Positions 27,002-35,795 of a stretch of 43,225 bases of DNA are shown piece after piece. The stretch comes from CAVPDG01 sp963702535. GTDB taxonomy: Bacteria; Chloroflexota; Anaerolineae; Anaerolineales; UBA4823. Position 1 is the first letter of the stretch; each line of letters starts with the position of its first letter. The notes under the pieces were generated by a model. It made no database searches, was not told the origin of the DNA, and saw only the letters and a list, made by a program, of their open reading frames with translations. A program made the translations under genes and the position numbers. Location: assembly GCA_963702535.1 (NCBI GenBank), contig CAVPDG010000029.1, positions 1-43,225 on the forward strand. Direction: 5' to 3'.

Positions 27002-28277
27002 ATGGATGAAGGGCTTCGGAAGGCGCTGAAAATTCCCTACAACCGCCTCGATGAAATCAACGCCGTGTTACTGAATCCGGATACACAGGTCGTCAATGAT
27101 TTGCTGGCTGTGGTGGCAAAATATGGATCGCCAGAGGAGATCAATCAGAAAGCGATAGCTGCCGGTCAGCTCCCGGCATTGCTGCAACGCGTCAAGGAAA
27201 CGAAGCCGGAATATTTGAAGGATTTGGAATGGCTGGAGGAGCAGCGGCAAAGGAACGCCTTTATCTCCATCGCCGAGTATCGCAAAAAAGTGCTCGGTGC
27301 AAAGGCAGAACAATACCCATTTCAATGACCAATTTGCCGTCACGCTGGAGATCAGCGCTGCTCAATATTTCCCGTGGATCATCGAAGCTGCAAAGCGCGC
27401 CATCTCCCAGCAGAGCCTGATGCCGGGACGGTTTATCAAGGTCCGCAAGATGAAAGAACAGGAGCTAGATGGGGACTTACCCGCCATTGCAGCAGCGATG
27501 CAGATCATCGGCGCCAGCTATGTCGAGACGCTCGATACCAAGGGCACGGACGGATCCAATGTCCACCTGGGCGGTCCGGCGACAATTACAGGCTACTTCG
27601 GGGGAGTGGGTCAGCCCAATCACTACCCGCTGAAATGGCTGGATGAGTTCCTGTATTACTATACGAATTATGGCGTCAGGCAGGTGCTCAATATCAACCC
27701 GGGAACTGTCCTGGTGGGTTACCTGCTTTACCGCCTGGGCGTGGATATCGAATTCAAGATCTCGGTGTTCATGGGCAACGATAACCCATACGCAGGCTTG
27801 TGGACATTGATCGGCGCCAAGCTGTTCTCACGCGACGATGGCACCTCGCCCCTGATCGGATTCAATTGGAGCAATTCCGTCAATAACCAGACGCTGGAGA
27901 TCACAGCTCAATTCAGGAAGCAGCTCGGATTCGAGGATGTCGTCCGCTTCGAGCACCATATCACAGAGACATGGAAGAGCATTGTCCGGCAACCCTATGA
28001 CCGCAGAGCAGAGCTGGTTGAAATTGCAGACCATGTCGCCAATATCTCCGCCAAGCACGAGGGCGGCGATCCCGATGTAGATCAAACCCGCTCGCACCCT
28101 TCGGATATCCTGGATTACTTCCGCGACAAGCAAGAGGTGATCGACTCTGGCGATTGGGAGCACCTGCAAACCAACTTCCTGGATAAATTCGAAGCAGTCA
28201 ATAAAACCGCCTGGGCGCTGACTGCCAACGGTCTTTCTTTTATCGCAGCCGAGAAACTACATAGACCAACGCCATGA
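27002..28277 (+). CDS. Unrecognised conserved-looking protein (one frameshift)
   Basis: About 425 aa, starting at ATG 27002 with AAAGGAG 7 bases upstream. The first 100 aa are helical (NPDTQVVNDLLAVVAKYG; YLKDLEWLEEQRQR). The frame shifts near 27300-27320, and the rest (VTLEISAAQYFPWIIEAAKRA, LGGPATITGYFGG, NINPGTVLVGYLLYRLG, FEHHITETWKSIVRQPYDRR) looks like an alpha/beta enzyme, perhaps a barrel. I cannot assign a family. It is soluble, with no signal or membrane segment. The stop overlaps the following dehydrogenase start (ATGA), so the two are translationally coupled. The span is 3n+1. Context suggests a partner in 2-keto/amino acid conversion. Confidence 0.65.
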
Positions 28278-30137
28278 TCCCTAAGCAAATGGATTCTTTT
28301 CTCCGCCGGCGCTTGCCGGAGAGCACCTGGGAAAACCGCCTGACCCGCGACGGCGACCTGTGCTTCATGGAATTTAGCGCCGTCGATACCGAGAGATTAG
28401 CCCGCCTCGGCATTGAAGTAGATAAATTGGGTCCCCGGTTGGTGGTGTGCATGTGGGACGACGCCTCCGAGCAAGAAATTGGCGGCTATCTGGTCATCGA
28501 TAACCTGGCGATGGGGCGCCCGTCCATGGGCGGCATACGCATCCTGCCCGAGCTCACTCCCGCCACGATCCATAACCTGGCGCGGGGGATGACATTGAAA
28601 AATGCAGCGGCAGGATTGCCCTTCGGAGGCGGCAAGGCAGGCATCATCGCCAATCGCAAGCAGTCACCGGAGGCGCACCGCTTGATCGTGGAGGGTTTTG
28701 CGCGCCTGCTGTACCGCTACAAAGACATCTACCTCCCCGGTCCAGATGTGGGCACCAACGACGCCGATATGAAAACGGTTGCCATCTGCAACGGCATCGA
28801 CCATGCAGTCTCCAAGCCGGCAGAGATGGGCGGCAACCAGGTCGACCAGGCAGGCGCTGCCTCAGGAGGATTGGTGATCGCTATCGAAGCGCTCCTGGAG
28901 GAGATGCCACGCCTGCGAGTGCTGCCACAATTTGCCGGCTACAAAGTCCCCTATCCCAGCGAGATTTCCATCCTGATCCAGGGGTTCGGCGCGGTGGGAG
29001 CGAACACGGCGCGCTTCCTCAAAGAGAGGCTGCCCGGCTGCCGCGTTACGGGGGTCAGCGACATGCATGGCTACCTGTATACTGCAGAAGGTCTGCCGGT
29101 TGAAGCGCTTTTCCAGATCTGGCAACAGAAGGGGGCGGTTACCTGGACTTTTTTCCAGAACCAGATTGTGAAAGACGGCTTGCAGGTCAAATACTCGAAT
29201 GCACCCGATGACCTGCTGCGCGAAATCGGCGTTTTGCCTGATCCCTGCATCGCCGGTGACCCATTACATCGACACACACGCGTCCAGCAATCCCTGTATC
29301 ACTGTCGATGAAGCGGGGAAGTGGGCAGTGATCATCGAAGGAGCCAATACATACTCTCCTGACCCCGCAGACAGGGCGCAACGCGCCCGCATGGAGCGGG
29401 CAGTCTACCGGCAGAAGGGCACGCTGATCGCTTCAGACTTCCTGGTGAATTCCGGAAGCGTGATCTACGCCGCTCAGGAGCAACTGATCAAGACCCCCAT
29501 GCACCTGCGCATCCCGGCCGATAGTCTCGGTAATCGTGACGAGGTGGACCGCTGGCTCGAGTTGCACAGCGCAGACATGGCTGAATTAGCGGAGACGCGC
29601 CGCCAGGCGGCAGAGACCTTCCGGAATAATGTGATCCGGCGAAATATGAAGGAACTGATCGACCTGCTGATCGCCGACACCGACTTGCTGCCGTGCGAAG
29701 CGGCTGAAGGCATCAGCATCCGGCGCATTGCCTCACGCGAAAGCGACCGGACGGCAGCAGAGCTGATGGTCGATATCCCCACTATTACGGCGGACCGCTC
29801 CGTACGCGAAGCTGCCAACCTGTTGGTGAGTGAGTGCAGCCCCATTCTTGGAGTGATCACTCCGAGCGGGGAGCTGGTGGGCGTGATAACCGAGTGGGAT
29901 ATCACCCGGGCAACCGCGCTCGGCTCACCAGACAGCCAGCCCCTGGAGCGGATTATGACACGCAAAGTGATCACCGCCAGCCCCGCTGACACGATCCTCG
30001 AAATGATCCGCAAGCTGGAGTACCACGAGATCTCTGCGATGCCGGTGGTCGACCAGGGGATTGTGGCCGGCATGATCACAGCCGACCTGCTCGCCAAGCG
30101 GTCGCTGCTCAGGTTGCTACAGTCGCAGGTGGCTTAG
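28274..30137 (+). CDS. Glu/Leu/Phe/Val-type dehydrogenase fused to tandem CBS domains (one frameshift)
   Basis: About 620 aa. Residues 1-410 are a glutamate-dehydrogenase-type enzyme: MGGIRILPEL, MTLKNA (Lys109), PFGGGKAG (Lys121), GPDVGTND (Asp158) and the NAD loop GFGAVG (237-242). The frame changes near 29233; the next frame continues PASPVTHYIDTHASSNP, then VIIEGANTYS and FLVNSGSVIYA, the normal GDH C-terminal part. From about residue 495 it carries two CBS motifs (DIPTITADRSVREAANLL, then ILGVITPSGELVGVITEWD; MTRKVITASPADTILEMI, then MPVVDQGIVAGMIT). CBS pairs bind adenine nucleotides and usually regulate the attached enzyme. ATG 28274 overlaps the preceding stop by 4 bases. The span is 3n+1. 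Confidence 0.87.
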
Positions 30138-30138
30138 C

Positions 30139-30924
30139 TTACAGGATTTCCTGCAACATGCCGGCGATTGCCCGGTAGACGGGCGATTTGTCGCGCAGCT
30201 CTACGAGCGGCTTGCCCGAGTATTCGTATTCTGCCAGCTCACGGTCAGCCGGCACAGCGCCCAGCAGGGGAAAAGTTAGCGTATCGATCTTCTCCTGCAG
30301 GGCATCAGGTATGCCATCCATGACCCGGTTCAAGATCAGGTAAGTATTTTTGATGCGGATATCCAGGTCGTTGCGGAATTCTGCAATGCGCTCGGCGGCA
30401 ACGATGCCCCGCTGGGTGGGATCGCTGACAATCAACAGGTGGTCCACATCCCGGGTTGTGCGGCGGCTCAGGTGCTCCATGCCGGCTTCGTTATCGATCA
30501 CCACGTACTGGTAGTTCTTGCTGAAGGCATCGATGACCTCGCGCAGGTTATGGTTCACAGCGCAATAGCAGCCCTGCCCTTCAGAGCGCCCCATCGCGAT
30601 CAGGTCGAAGCGATCGCCCTCGCTCAAGGACGAGCGGATGTGGTAATCCAGGTATTCGCGTTTGGAGCCGCCGCCCGGCATAGCGCCCATCGCCGCGCCG
30701 CTGGCTGTGAGAGATTGCTTTACCTGCGCCAGCATATCTTCCCGGATATCGCCCACCGTCCAACCCAGATCGAGACCTAAAACCATATTGAGATTGCTGC
30801 TCGGATCAGCGTCGATCGCCAGGACCGACCCATCTTTGTTCTGGACGAGGTACTTGATGACCATGCCAGAGATGGTTGTCTTGCCTACACCACCTTTACC
30901 TGCCAATGCAATTGTCGTTGTCAT
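30139..30924 (-). CDS. cooC: CooC-like ATPase (CODH nickel-insertion accessory family), copy 1
   Basis: 261 aa. A SIMIBI/MinD-type P-loop GKGGVGKTT (residues 9-17) with the deviant signature Lys10, DADPSSNLN (39-47), and the CooC metal pair Cys119-x-Cys121 in GQGCYCAVN. Family members use ATP to mature nickel CO dehydrogenase or acetyl-CoA synthase. VIDNEAGMEHLSRRT is the usual Walker B region. The stop is 1 base from the convergent dehydrogenase stop. The second copy lies 31 bases upstream on the same strand. No cooS/acs gene is in the window. Confidence 0.88.
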   Translation of the reverse strand: MTTTIALAGKGGVGKTTISGMVIKYLVQNKDGSVLAIDADPSSNLNMVLGLDLGWTVGDIREDMLAQVKQSLTASGAAMGAMPGGGSKREYLDYHIRSSLSEGDRFDLIAMGRSEGQGCYCAVNHNLREVIDAFSKNYQYVVIDNEAGMEHLSRRTTRDVDHLLIVSDPTQRGIVAAERIAEFRNDLDIRIKNTYLILNRVMDGIPDALQEKIDTLTFPLLGAVPADRELAEYEYSGKPLVELRDKSPVYRAIAGMLQEIL

Positions 30925-30955
30925 CTGCTAACTCCAAAGAAACAATCCATCGAGA

Positions 30956-31735
30956 TCATGCCTTCACGTGCTCAGCCAGCCGTACCGCCATCTCATTTGC
31001 GCTCTCCCGTAGAGCGGGCACGTAATCATACACGGCTATCCCCAACCGGTCGGCTTCCTGGACGGCTAAATCGGCAGGCAACACGCCCAGCACCGGGATT
31101 CCCGGCGTCTCAGCGTGCAAAAAGGCTGCCTCAACCTCGTCGCGCACTTTGTTGCCCACCAGCCAGAGTCGATGGAGTCCGATATCATTTGCCAGCTTCT
31201 TGATCTGAGCAGCCGTGCCCAGGCTGCGCCGGGTGGGCTCAACGACGACGATCATCGCATCGACGAAATCCACGGTTGCGCGCCCGAGATGCTCCACCCC
31301 GGCATACATATCCAGAATGAGCAGATCATCCTTGCGGAAGAGCAGGTGGGTAAACAAAGTTTTCAGCATGGCGCTCTCCGGGCAAATACAGCCAGAACCG
31401 CCGATATCGACTGCCCCCATCTCCAGGAGGCGGACATTGCGATGGAGCACGCTGAAACGCTCGGGGATATCATCGACCCGGGGATTGATGGTGAAGAAGC
31501 CGCCCATTGTACCGGGTTTCGCGCCGGTACGCTCGTAAATTAAATCATCCATCTCCGAGATGGGGCTGAGCTTTTTGCGCAGCTCATCCGGAAAACCCAA
31601 GGCGCCAGCCAGGCAGGGAGATGGGTCTGCATCCACTGCCAGCACCTGCCTGCCCATGTCAGCGTAGGACTGCGCCAGCAGCGCAGAGAGTGTCGTCTTG
31701 CCGACGCCGCCTTTACCCGTAACAGCCAATTTCAT
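30956..31735 (-). CDS. CooC-like ATPase, copy 2
   Basis: 259 aa with P-loop TGKGGVGKTT (residues 6-15), DADPSP (36-41), YERTGAKPG (67-75) and Cys116-x-Cys118 in GGSGCICPE. The Cys pair has the CooC spacing but a different surround from copy 1 (CICPE against CYCAVN), which resembles the AcsF/CooC3 side of the family; I cannot settle this by eye. SD AAAGGAAAA precedes the ATG, 57 bases after the cysS stop. The paralogues are probably co-transcribed and might serve two metal centres (inference). Confidence 0.86.
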   Translation of the reverse strand: MKLAVTGKGGVGKTTLSALLAQSYADMGRQVLAVDADPSPCLAGALGFPDELRKKLSPISEMDDLIYERTGAKPGTMGGFFTINPRVDDIPERFSVLHRNVRLLEMGAVDIGGSGCICPESAMLKTLFTHLLFRKDDLLILDMYAGVEHLGRATVDFVDAMIVVVEPTRRSLGTAAQIKKLANDIGLHRLWLVGNKVRDEVEAAFLHAETPGIPVLGVLPADLAVQEADRLGIAVYDYVPALRESANEMAVRLAEHVKA

Positions 31736-31792
31736 GTAATTTTCCTTTGTGTCAGGTTTGCCCAGTAAAAGTGGTCTGGTGCGATTTTCCGA

Positions 31793-33187
31793 TCAAGATT
31801 CCAGCGCCTGGACCTTCTTTGCCCTTACTCTGGCGCCTTGAGGCGTATCCTCGATCTCGTACCCGGCTTCGCCTACCTGCTGGCGCAGCGCATCCGCATC
31901 CGCCCAACGTTTCTCACGCCGGGCATCCTGCCTCAGTTGGACGAGGGCGAGGATGTCCGCCGGGATGCTCTCCTGCACAGGCTGCCATTGCTCCAGGCGC
32001 AGCCCGAGGATGCGATCGAAGAAGAGGATCGTGGCTTTCTTGGTGGCTGCATCCAGCTCGCTGCGCGCCAGGTCCCAGGTAACCGCCAGGGCGCGCGGCA
32101 TGTTCAGATCGTCGTTGATCTGCTCCATGAACTTCTCAATGTACCCATCGTCTGCCTTTCCCGCCGCCCCCCACTCGTAGACCGCGTTGCGCAGGCGCTC
32201 CAGGGATTTGCTGGCGCCATCCAACCCCTCCCAGGAGAAGGAGAGCTTGGCGCGGTAGTGCGCGGTCAAGCAGAAATAGCGATATGCCAGCGGGTCGATG
32301 CCGCGATCGATCAGCGTCTGGATGCGCAAGAACTTGCCGGAGGATTTGGACATTTTCTCGGCTTCAAGTTGCAGGAAGTATCCGTGCATCCAGTAATTCG
32401 CCAGGTTAGTGCCGTAGCATGCCTGGCTCTGGGCGATCTCGTTGGTATGGTGCACAGGTATGTGATCCTCGCCGCCGCAGTGGATATCAAAAAAATCGCC
32501 CAGGTACTTTGCCGACATCGCCGTGCATTCGATATGCCAGCCAGGAAAGCCGGTTCCCCACGGGCTTTGCCATTCCATCTGCCTTTTCTGGTCAGAGGGG
32601 CTGAACTTCCACAAAGCAAAATCCGTAGCGCGCCGCTTCTCGCCAACTTCAATCCTGGAGCCAGCCTGCAAACCTTCAATATCCAGGCGGGACAACGCGC
32701 CGTAATCCGATAAACGTGAAGTATCGAAGTAAATCCCATCCGTGGTGCGGTAGGTGAAACCTTTCGCCTCGATGCAGCGAATCAGGTCAATTTGCTCGTT
32801 GATGTGGTCCGTAGCCCGGCACCAGATCGTCGGCTCAACCAGGTTAAGAGCCTGCATATCCTGCTTAAAAGCCTGGGTGTACTCCTCCGCGATCTGCCAG
32901 GCGGTTTTTCCCGACCTGCGCGAGCCTTTTTCCATCTTATCTTCACCGGAATCGGCGTCCGAAGTGAGATGACCTACATCCGTAATATTCATGACATGCC
33001 TGACGTTGTAACCGTTCAATTCCAGTGTGCGGCGTAAGACGTCTTCGAAAATATAGGTGCGCATGTTACCGATATGGGCATAGTCATATACCGTGGGACC
33101 GCAGGTATAAAGACCGACATTGGGCGGGTTCAAAGGCTCAAAATCTCTCAAGCTGCGCGAATACGTATCAAATAATCTCAGTTTCAT
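31793..33187 (-). CDS. cysS: Cysteinyl-tRNA synthetase
   Basis: 464 aa from ATG 33187 (AGGAAAG upstream); the in-frame extension to 33235 is unconserved. Class I motifs are YAHIGNMR (HIGH equivalent) and KMSKSSG. Zinc ligands lie in YTCGPTV, WHIECTAMS and HCGGEDH. The full-length C-terminal DALR-like helical region is present, ending in ARRKRW/ADALRQQV. It charges tRNA-Cys with cysteine in the cytoplasm. A -10 consensus is upstream at 33235-33240 (reverse strand). Confidence 0.97.
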   Translation of the reverse strand: MKLRLFDTYSRSLRDFEPLNPPNVGLYTCGPTVYDYAHIGNMRTYIFEDVLRRTLELNGYNVRHVMNITDVGHLTSDADSGEDKMEKGSRRSGKTAWQIAEEYTQAFKQDMQALNLVEPTIWCRATDHINEQIDLIRCIEAKGFTYRTTDGIYFDTSRLSDYGALSRLDIEGLQAGSRIEVGEKRRATDFALWKFSPSDQKRQMEWQSPWGTGFPGWHIECTAMSAKYLGDFFDIHCGGEDHIPVHHTNEIAQSQACYGTNLANYWMHGYFLQLEAEKMSKSSGKFLRIQTLIDRGIDPLAYRYFCLTAHYRAKLSFSWEGLDGASKSLERLRNAVYEWGAAGKADDGYIEKFMEQINDDLNMPRALAVTWDLARSELDAATKKATILFFDRILGLRLEQWQPVQESIPADILALVQLRQDARREKRWADADALRQQVGEAGYEIEDTPQGARVRAKKVQALES

Positions 33188-33234
33188 GGCTTTCCTAACG
33201 TGAATTTTTAGGCTATAAGCACTGCGGTTGAGCA

Positions 33235-33240
33235 ATTATA
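33235..33240 (-). promoter_or_regulatory. -10 element for cysS
   Basis: Reverse-strand TATAAT, 47 bases before the cysS ATG. There is no good -35 at 16-18 bases; TTTATC lies 21 bases upstream. Confidence 0.4.
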
Positions 33241-33273
33241 TCAGCCCAAGATGAGACGCTGATAAATTCTCCG

Positions 33274-33921
33274 TCAGCGGCTAAAAAACGACTCCAAGCC
33301 TCTGAAACAACCCAGGCTCAACTTATGACCCACGTCATCCTCGCAATACGTCACCTGCGCGCCTGCCCTGCTGAGCAGCTCGACTGCCTGGCGCGCCCGC
33401 CACACCGGAACCAGCTCATCTTGGGTGCCATGGGCAACGAATATCGATTTTCCACTTAGCGGCTGCTGCTCGACCAGCTCTCCGACCCCATCGGGCAGGA
33501 AACCAGCCAGGCCCATCACCCGGTCAACAACGCTGGGATTGAGCAAAGCAAACGCATACGCCAGGGCAGCGCCCTGGCTAAAGCCAGCCAGGGAGACTGT
33601 CGAAAAGATGCCGGAGGGGAAGTTTTCTTGGGTCAGCAGATCCTTCAGAGCATCCACCGCTGTGTAAAAATCCTCAATCACAGGCAAGCGCTCGGTTTTT
33701 TCAGGGCGCCAGCTATACCCACCCCGCGGCGAATTGAACAATCCGCGCGGAGATAGGATAAGGTACTCCTTGGGAAACCGGTCGGCAAAAATCCACATAA
33801 CCTTTTCATCCCCGGTCAAGCCGTGCAACAAAACGAGCACGGGATGCGGCCCCGGAGGTTCGGGGATGCGCAATCGCACAGTCCAATTCTTGATCGATAC
33901 CGTTTCAGGCTGATCCGCCAT
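33274..33921 (-). CDS. Alpha/beta hydrolase (phospholipase/carboxylesterase-like)
   Basis: 215 aa from ATG 33921 (in-frame start at 33978 would overlap the upstream small gene). LVLLHGLTGDE forms the oxyanion region, GFSQGAALAYA holds the nucleophile Ser, HGTQDELVPVWRA the Asp and VGHKLS the His: a complete triad. The arrangement matches the YpfH/carboxylesterase 2 group, small cytoplasmic esterases. Its start is 13 bases after the stop of the small membrane-protein gene, so they form a pair. The substrate is unknown. Confidence 0.88.
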   Translation of the reverse strand: MADQPETVSIKNWTVRLRIPEPPGPHPVLVLLHGLTGDEKVMWIFADRFPKEYLILSPRGLFNSPRGGYSWRPEKTERLPVIEDFYTAVDALKDLLTQENFPSGIFSTVSLAGFSQGAALAYAFALLNPSVVDRVMGLAGFLPDGVGELVEQQPLSGKSIFVAHGTQDELVPVWRARQAVELLSRAGAQVTYCEDDVGHKLSLGCFRGLESFFSR

Positions 33922-33934
33922 GTGTTGGTACGTC

Positions 33935-34162
33935 CTATTCTCGGTTTGCCCGCCTGGTAAACCACTCCACAGCCGCAAGCGACAGCCAGATCAACAACAA
34001 CGGGAACAATCCGGCAGCCAGGCAAATCAAGCCCATCACCGCGGCCCCGCCCCCGTAGAATACATAGATCAATCCATCACCCAGCAAGAAAAGCAACAGT
34101 ATTCCCCCTGCAATCAAGCGGGTATTCGTCTGCCTGGCGTACTTTCTCAAATCGTTGGTCAT
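33935..34162 (-). CDS. Small two-helix membrane protein
   Basis: 75 aa: a basic N-terminus (MTNDLRKYARQTNTR), two hydrophobic segments (LIAGGILLLFLLGDGLIYVF and VMGLICLAAGLFPLLLIWLS), and a basic tail (RRANRE). No family is recognised. Tightly linked to the hydrolase gene. Regular codon use and good spacing support a real gene. Confidence 0.6.
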   Translation of the reverse strand: MTNDLRKYARQTNTRLIAGGILLLFLLGDGLIYVFYGGGAAVMGLICLAAGLFPLLLIWLSLAAVEWFTRRANRE

Positions 34163-34330
34163 AAGCGAGTTTTTATTACCGGGATAATTCTATGCGAAAC
34201 ACATCCCCCGGTCAAGCTTATCCGACGAGACCAGGCAGGTTTTCTCAGCGGCGGAGAAGTACCTCCCGGAGGTTTGCGCCAATTGACTATGATAAAATTC
34301 ATCCCAATCCATACGTGTTGGATGCATTTT

Positions 34331-34663
34331 ATGACCGATCCGTCTTTTGAAGAACCGTTTCAACGAGAGTTGGAGATGGCTGAGGCTGCCAGGGCTTCCG
34401 GTAACGAAGGGCGGGCGCGGGTCTGCGCGCGGCGGGCTGCCGGGCTCATCGCCGGCGAATATTTCGCCCGCCTCGGCATCTCCCCTATCCAGCCCAGCGC
34501 CTATGATCGCTTGCGGGACCTTCACAACCTTGAAGATTTGTCGGATGAAGTCTACCACATCGTCGACCACCTTTTGCTCCGTGTGAATACCGACCAGCAA
34601 TTACCCGTCTCGGTAGACCTGATCGAGGAAGCGCGCCGGTTAAAAAGCAGGCTTCTGGATTGA
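34331..34663 (+). CDS. HEPN-like helical protein
   Basis: 110 aa from ATG 34331 (an upstream ATG at 34289 is in frame but lacks a good ribosome site). All-helical: EMAEAARASGNEGRARVCAR, AAGLIAGEYFARLG, SAYDRLRDLHNL, DEVYHIVDHLLLRV and DLIEEARRLKSRL. The ARVCARRAAG and late DLIEEA pattern resembles HEPN-domain proteins of the non-RNase kind; the catalytic Rx4-6H motif is not evident. Followed by the DUF166 gene after 57 bases. The assignment is tentative. Confidence 0.6.
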   Translation: MTDPSFEEPFQRELEMAEAARASGNEGRARVCARRAAGLIAGEYFARLGISPIQPSAYDRLRDLHNLEDLSDEVYHIVDHLLLRVNTDQQLPVSVDLIEEARRLKSRLLD

Positions 34664-34720
34664 CTTCCAGCACCAGCACGCGCCTGGAGACGGTACTCTT
34701 AACCAATAGGAAATGAGCTC

Positions 34721-35482
34721 ATGAACATTCTCGCAATCACCTCCGGTGAATACGGAGCACGGCATGTCGCCAATATCAAGGCTCATGGACCTGCAACTTG
34801 GACGCTGGAAACCTGGCAAGCGCCTGCCTTATTCCCCCTGGTGATCGATTACCCGGAGGATTACCTTCCCGCCTCCTTACCCCCCTGTGATTTGATCCTT
34901 TCCTTCGGCGAGCATAAAGGCATCGCTGAGTTGTTACCGGATATCGCCCGCATGACCGGCGCCAAATCGGTCCTGGCAGCCATAGATAATGAAAGCTGGC
35001 TACCGCGTGGGCTTGCTCGCCAGCTACGCGGCTGGCTGGAGAAAATGGGCGTTGCATGCGCCACGCCAAAGCCGCTCTGCTCGTTGACTGAGACCGATTT
35101 CGGTGTGACGCGCCGGCAGCGCATCAGCTATCAAGATGAGTACATCAGTGAATTTGCCCGTTATTTCGGCAAACCCGAGCTGAAACTTGAGATAGACCCG
35201 GAAAGCAGGTTGATTTTGTCCGCCCAGGTGCAGCGCGACGCCGTATGCGGCTGCGCGCGCTACGTCGCTGAGAGGTTAGTCGGCGTATCTGCTGACGAAG
35301 CGGAGGAAAAAGCCGGACTGCTCCACCACCACTTCCCCTGCCTTGCCAGTATGGGCAAGGATGTGGACTTTGGGGATACTTTGATGCACGTCTCCGGGAA
35401 TGTGCTCAAGGACAATGTTGGCGAGCAGGTTAAACCGTACAAATCAACGCAGTACATCGCCCCCGGCAGCCGGGCTGAATAG
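34721..35482 (+). CDS. DUF166 family protein
   Basis: 253 aa, start ATG 34721 (AGGAAATGAG upstream). ITSGEYGARHVANIKAHGP and LILSFGEHKGIAELLP match the DUF166 family, known mainly from methanogens and other anaerobes and sometimes annotated, without proof, as a thymidylate synthase. Conserved-looking cysteines occur in VACATPKPLC, AVCGCARYVAERL and HHHFPCLASM, enough to bind an iron-sulfur or other metal centre (inference). Soluble. Confidence 0.72.
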   Translation: MNILAITSGEYGARHVANIKAHGPATWTLETWQAPALFPLVIDYPEDYLPASLPPCDLILSFGEHKGIAELLPDIARMTGAKSVLAAIDNESWLPRGLARQLRGWLEKMGVACATPKPLCSLTETDFGVTRRQRISYQDEYISEFARYFGKPELKLEIDPESRLILSAQVQRDAVCGCARYVAERLVGVSADEAEEKAGLLHHHFPCLASMGKDVDFGDTLMHVSGNVLKDNVGEQVKPYKSTQYIAPGSRAE

Positions 35483-35485
35483 CGG

Positions 35486-35791
35486 CTAAAGCGCCTTTTC
35501 TTGCCCCGCATTGTTCTGGCGTCGGTATTGCTGGAAGAGCGTGAGGATGCTGAATAGCAGGATCACTGCGCGTAGGCTAAGCAAGAACATCGTAAAAAAT
35601 AGTAATACAAGCAGCAAAGCTAACCAGAGCACAGACGAGCGCCCGAAGCGCGAGATCGTCGGTAATACCTGCAACTGGTTGACAAGCTGCTTACGCAGGT
35701 CAGTAATAAAGTCGGGGCGTGGAGAAACAGGTCTCAATGATCTTTGCAATCTGGTTTCGATGGCGCTAAGATCCTGGGATTCGTTGCTCAC
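35486..35791 (-). CDS. Small membrane protein paired with ECF sigma factor
   Basis: 101 aa from GTG 35791, which has AAAGGATG at a good distance; a TTG at 35818 would overlap the sigma gene by 23 bases. N-terminal LQRSLRPVSPRPDFITDLRKQL, then hydrophobic segments (VLWLALLLVLLFFTMFLLSL and VILLFSILTLF) and a hydrophilic tail. Position directly after a sigma factor and topology (cytoplasmic N-terminus, membrane C-terminus) suggest an anti-sigma-like or sigma-linked role, but no zinc anti-sigma motif is present. Confidence 0.65.
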   Translation of the reverse strand: MSNESQDLSAIETRLQRSLRPVSPRPDFITDLRKQLVNQLQVLPTISRFGRSSVLWLALLLVLLFFTMFLLSLRAVILLFSILTLFQQYRRQNNAGQEKAL

Positions 35792-35795
35792 GGGT

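Noticed and set aside
31838..32713. 291-aa + strand open frame inside cysS
   Set aside because: Antisense to a confident cysteinyl-tRNA synthetase.
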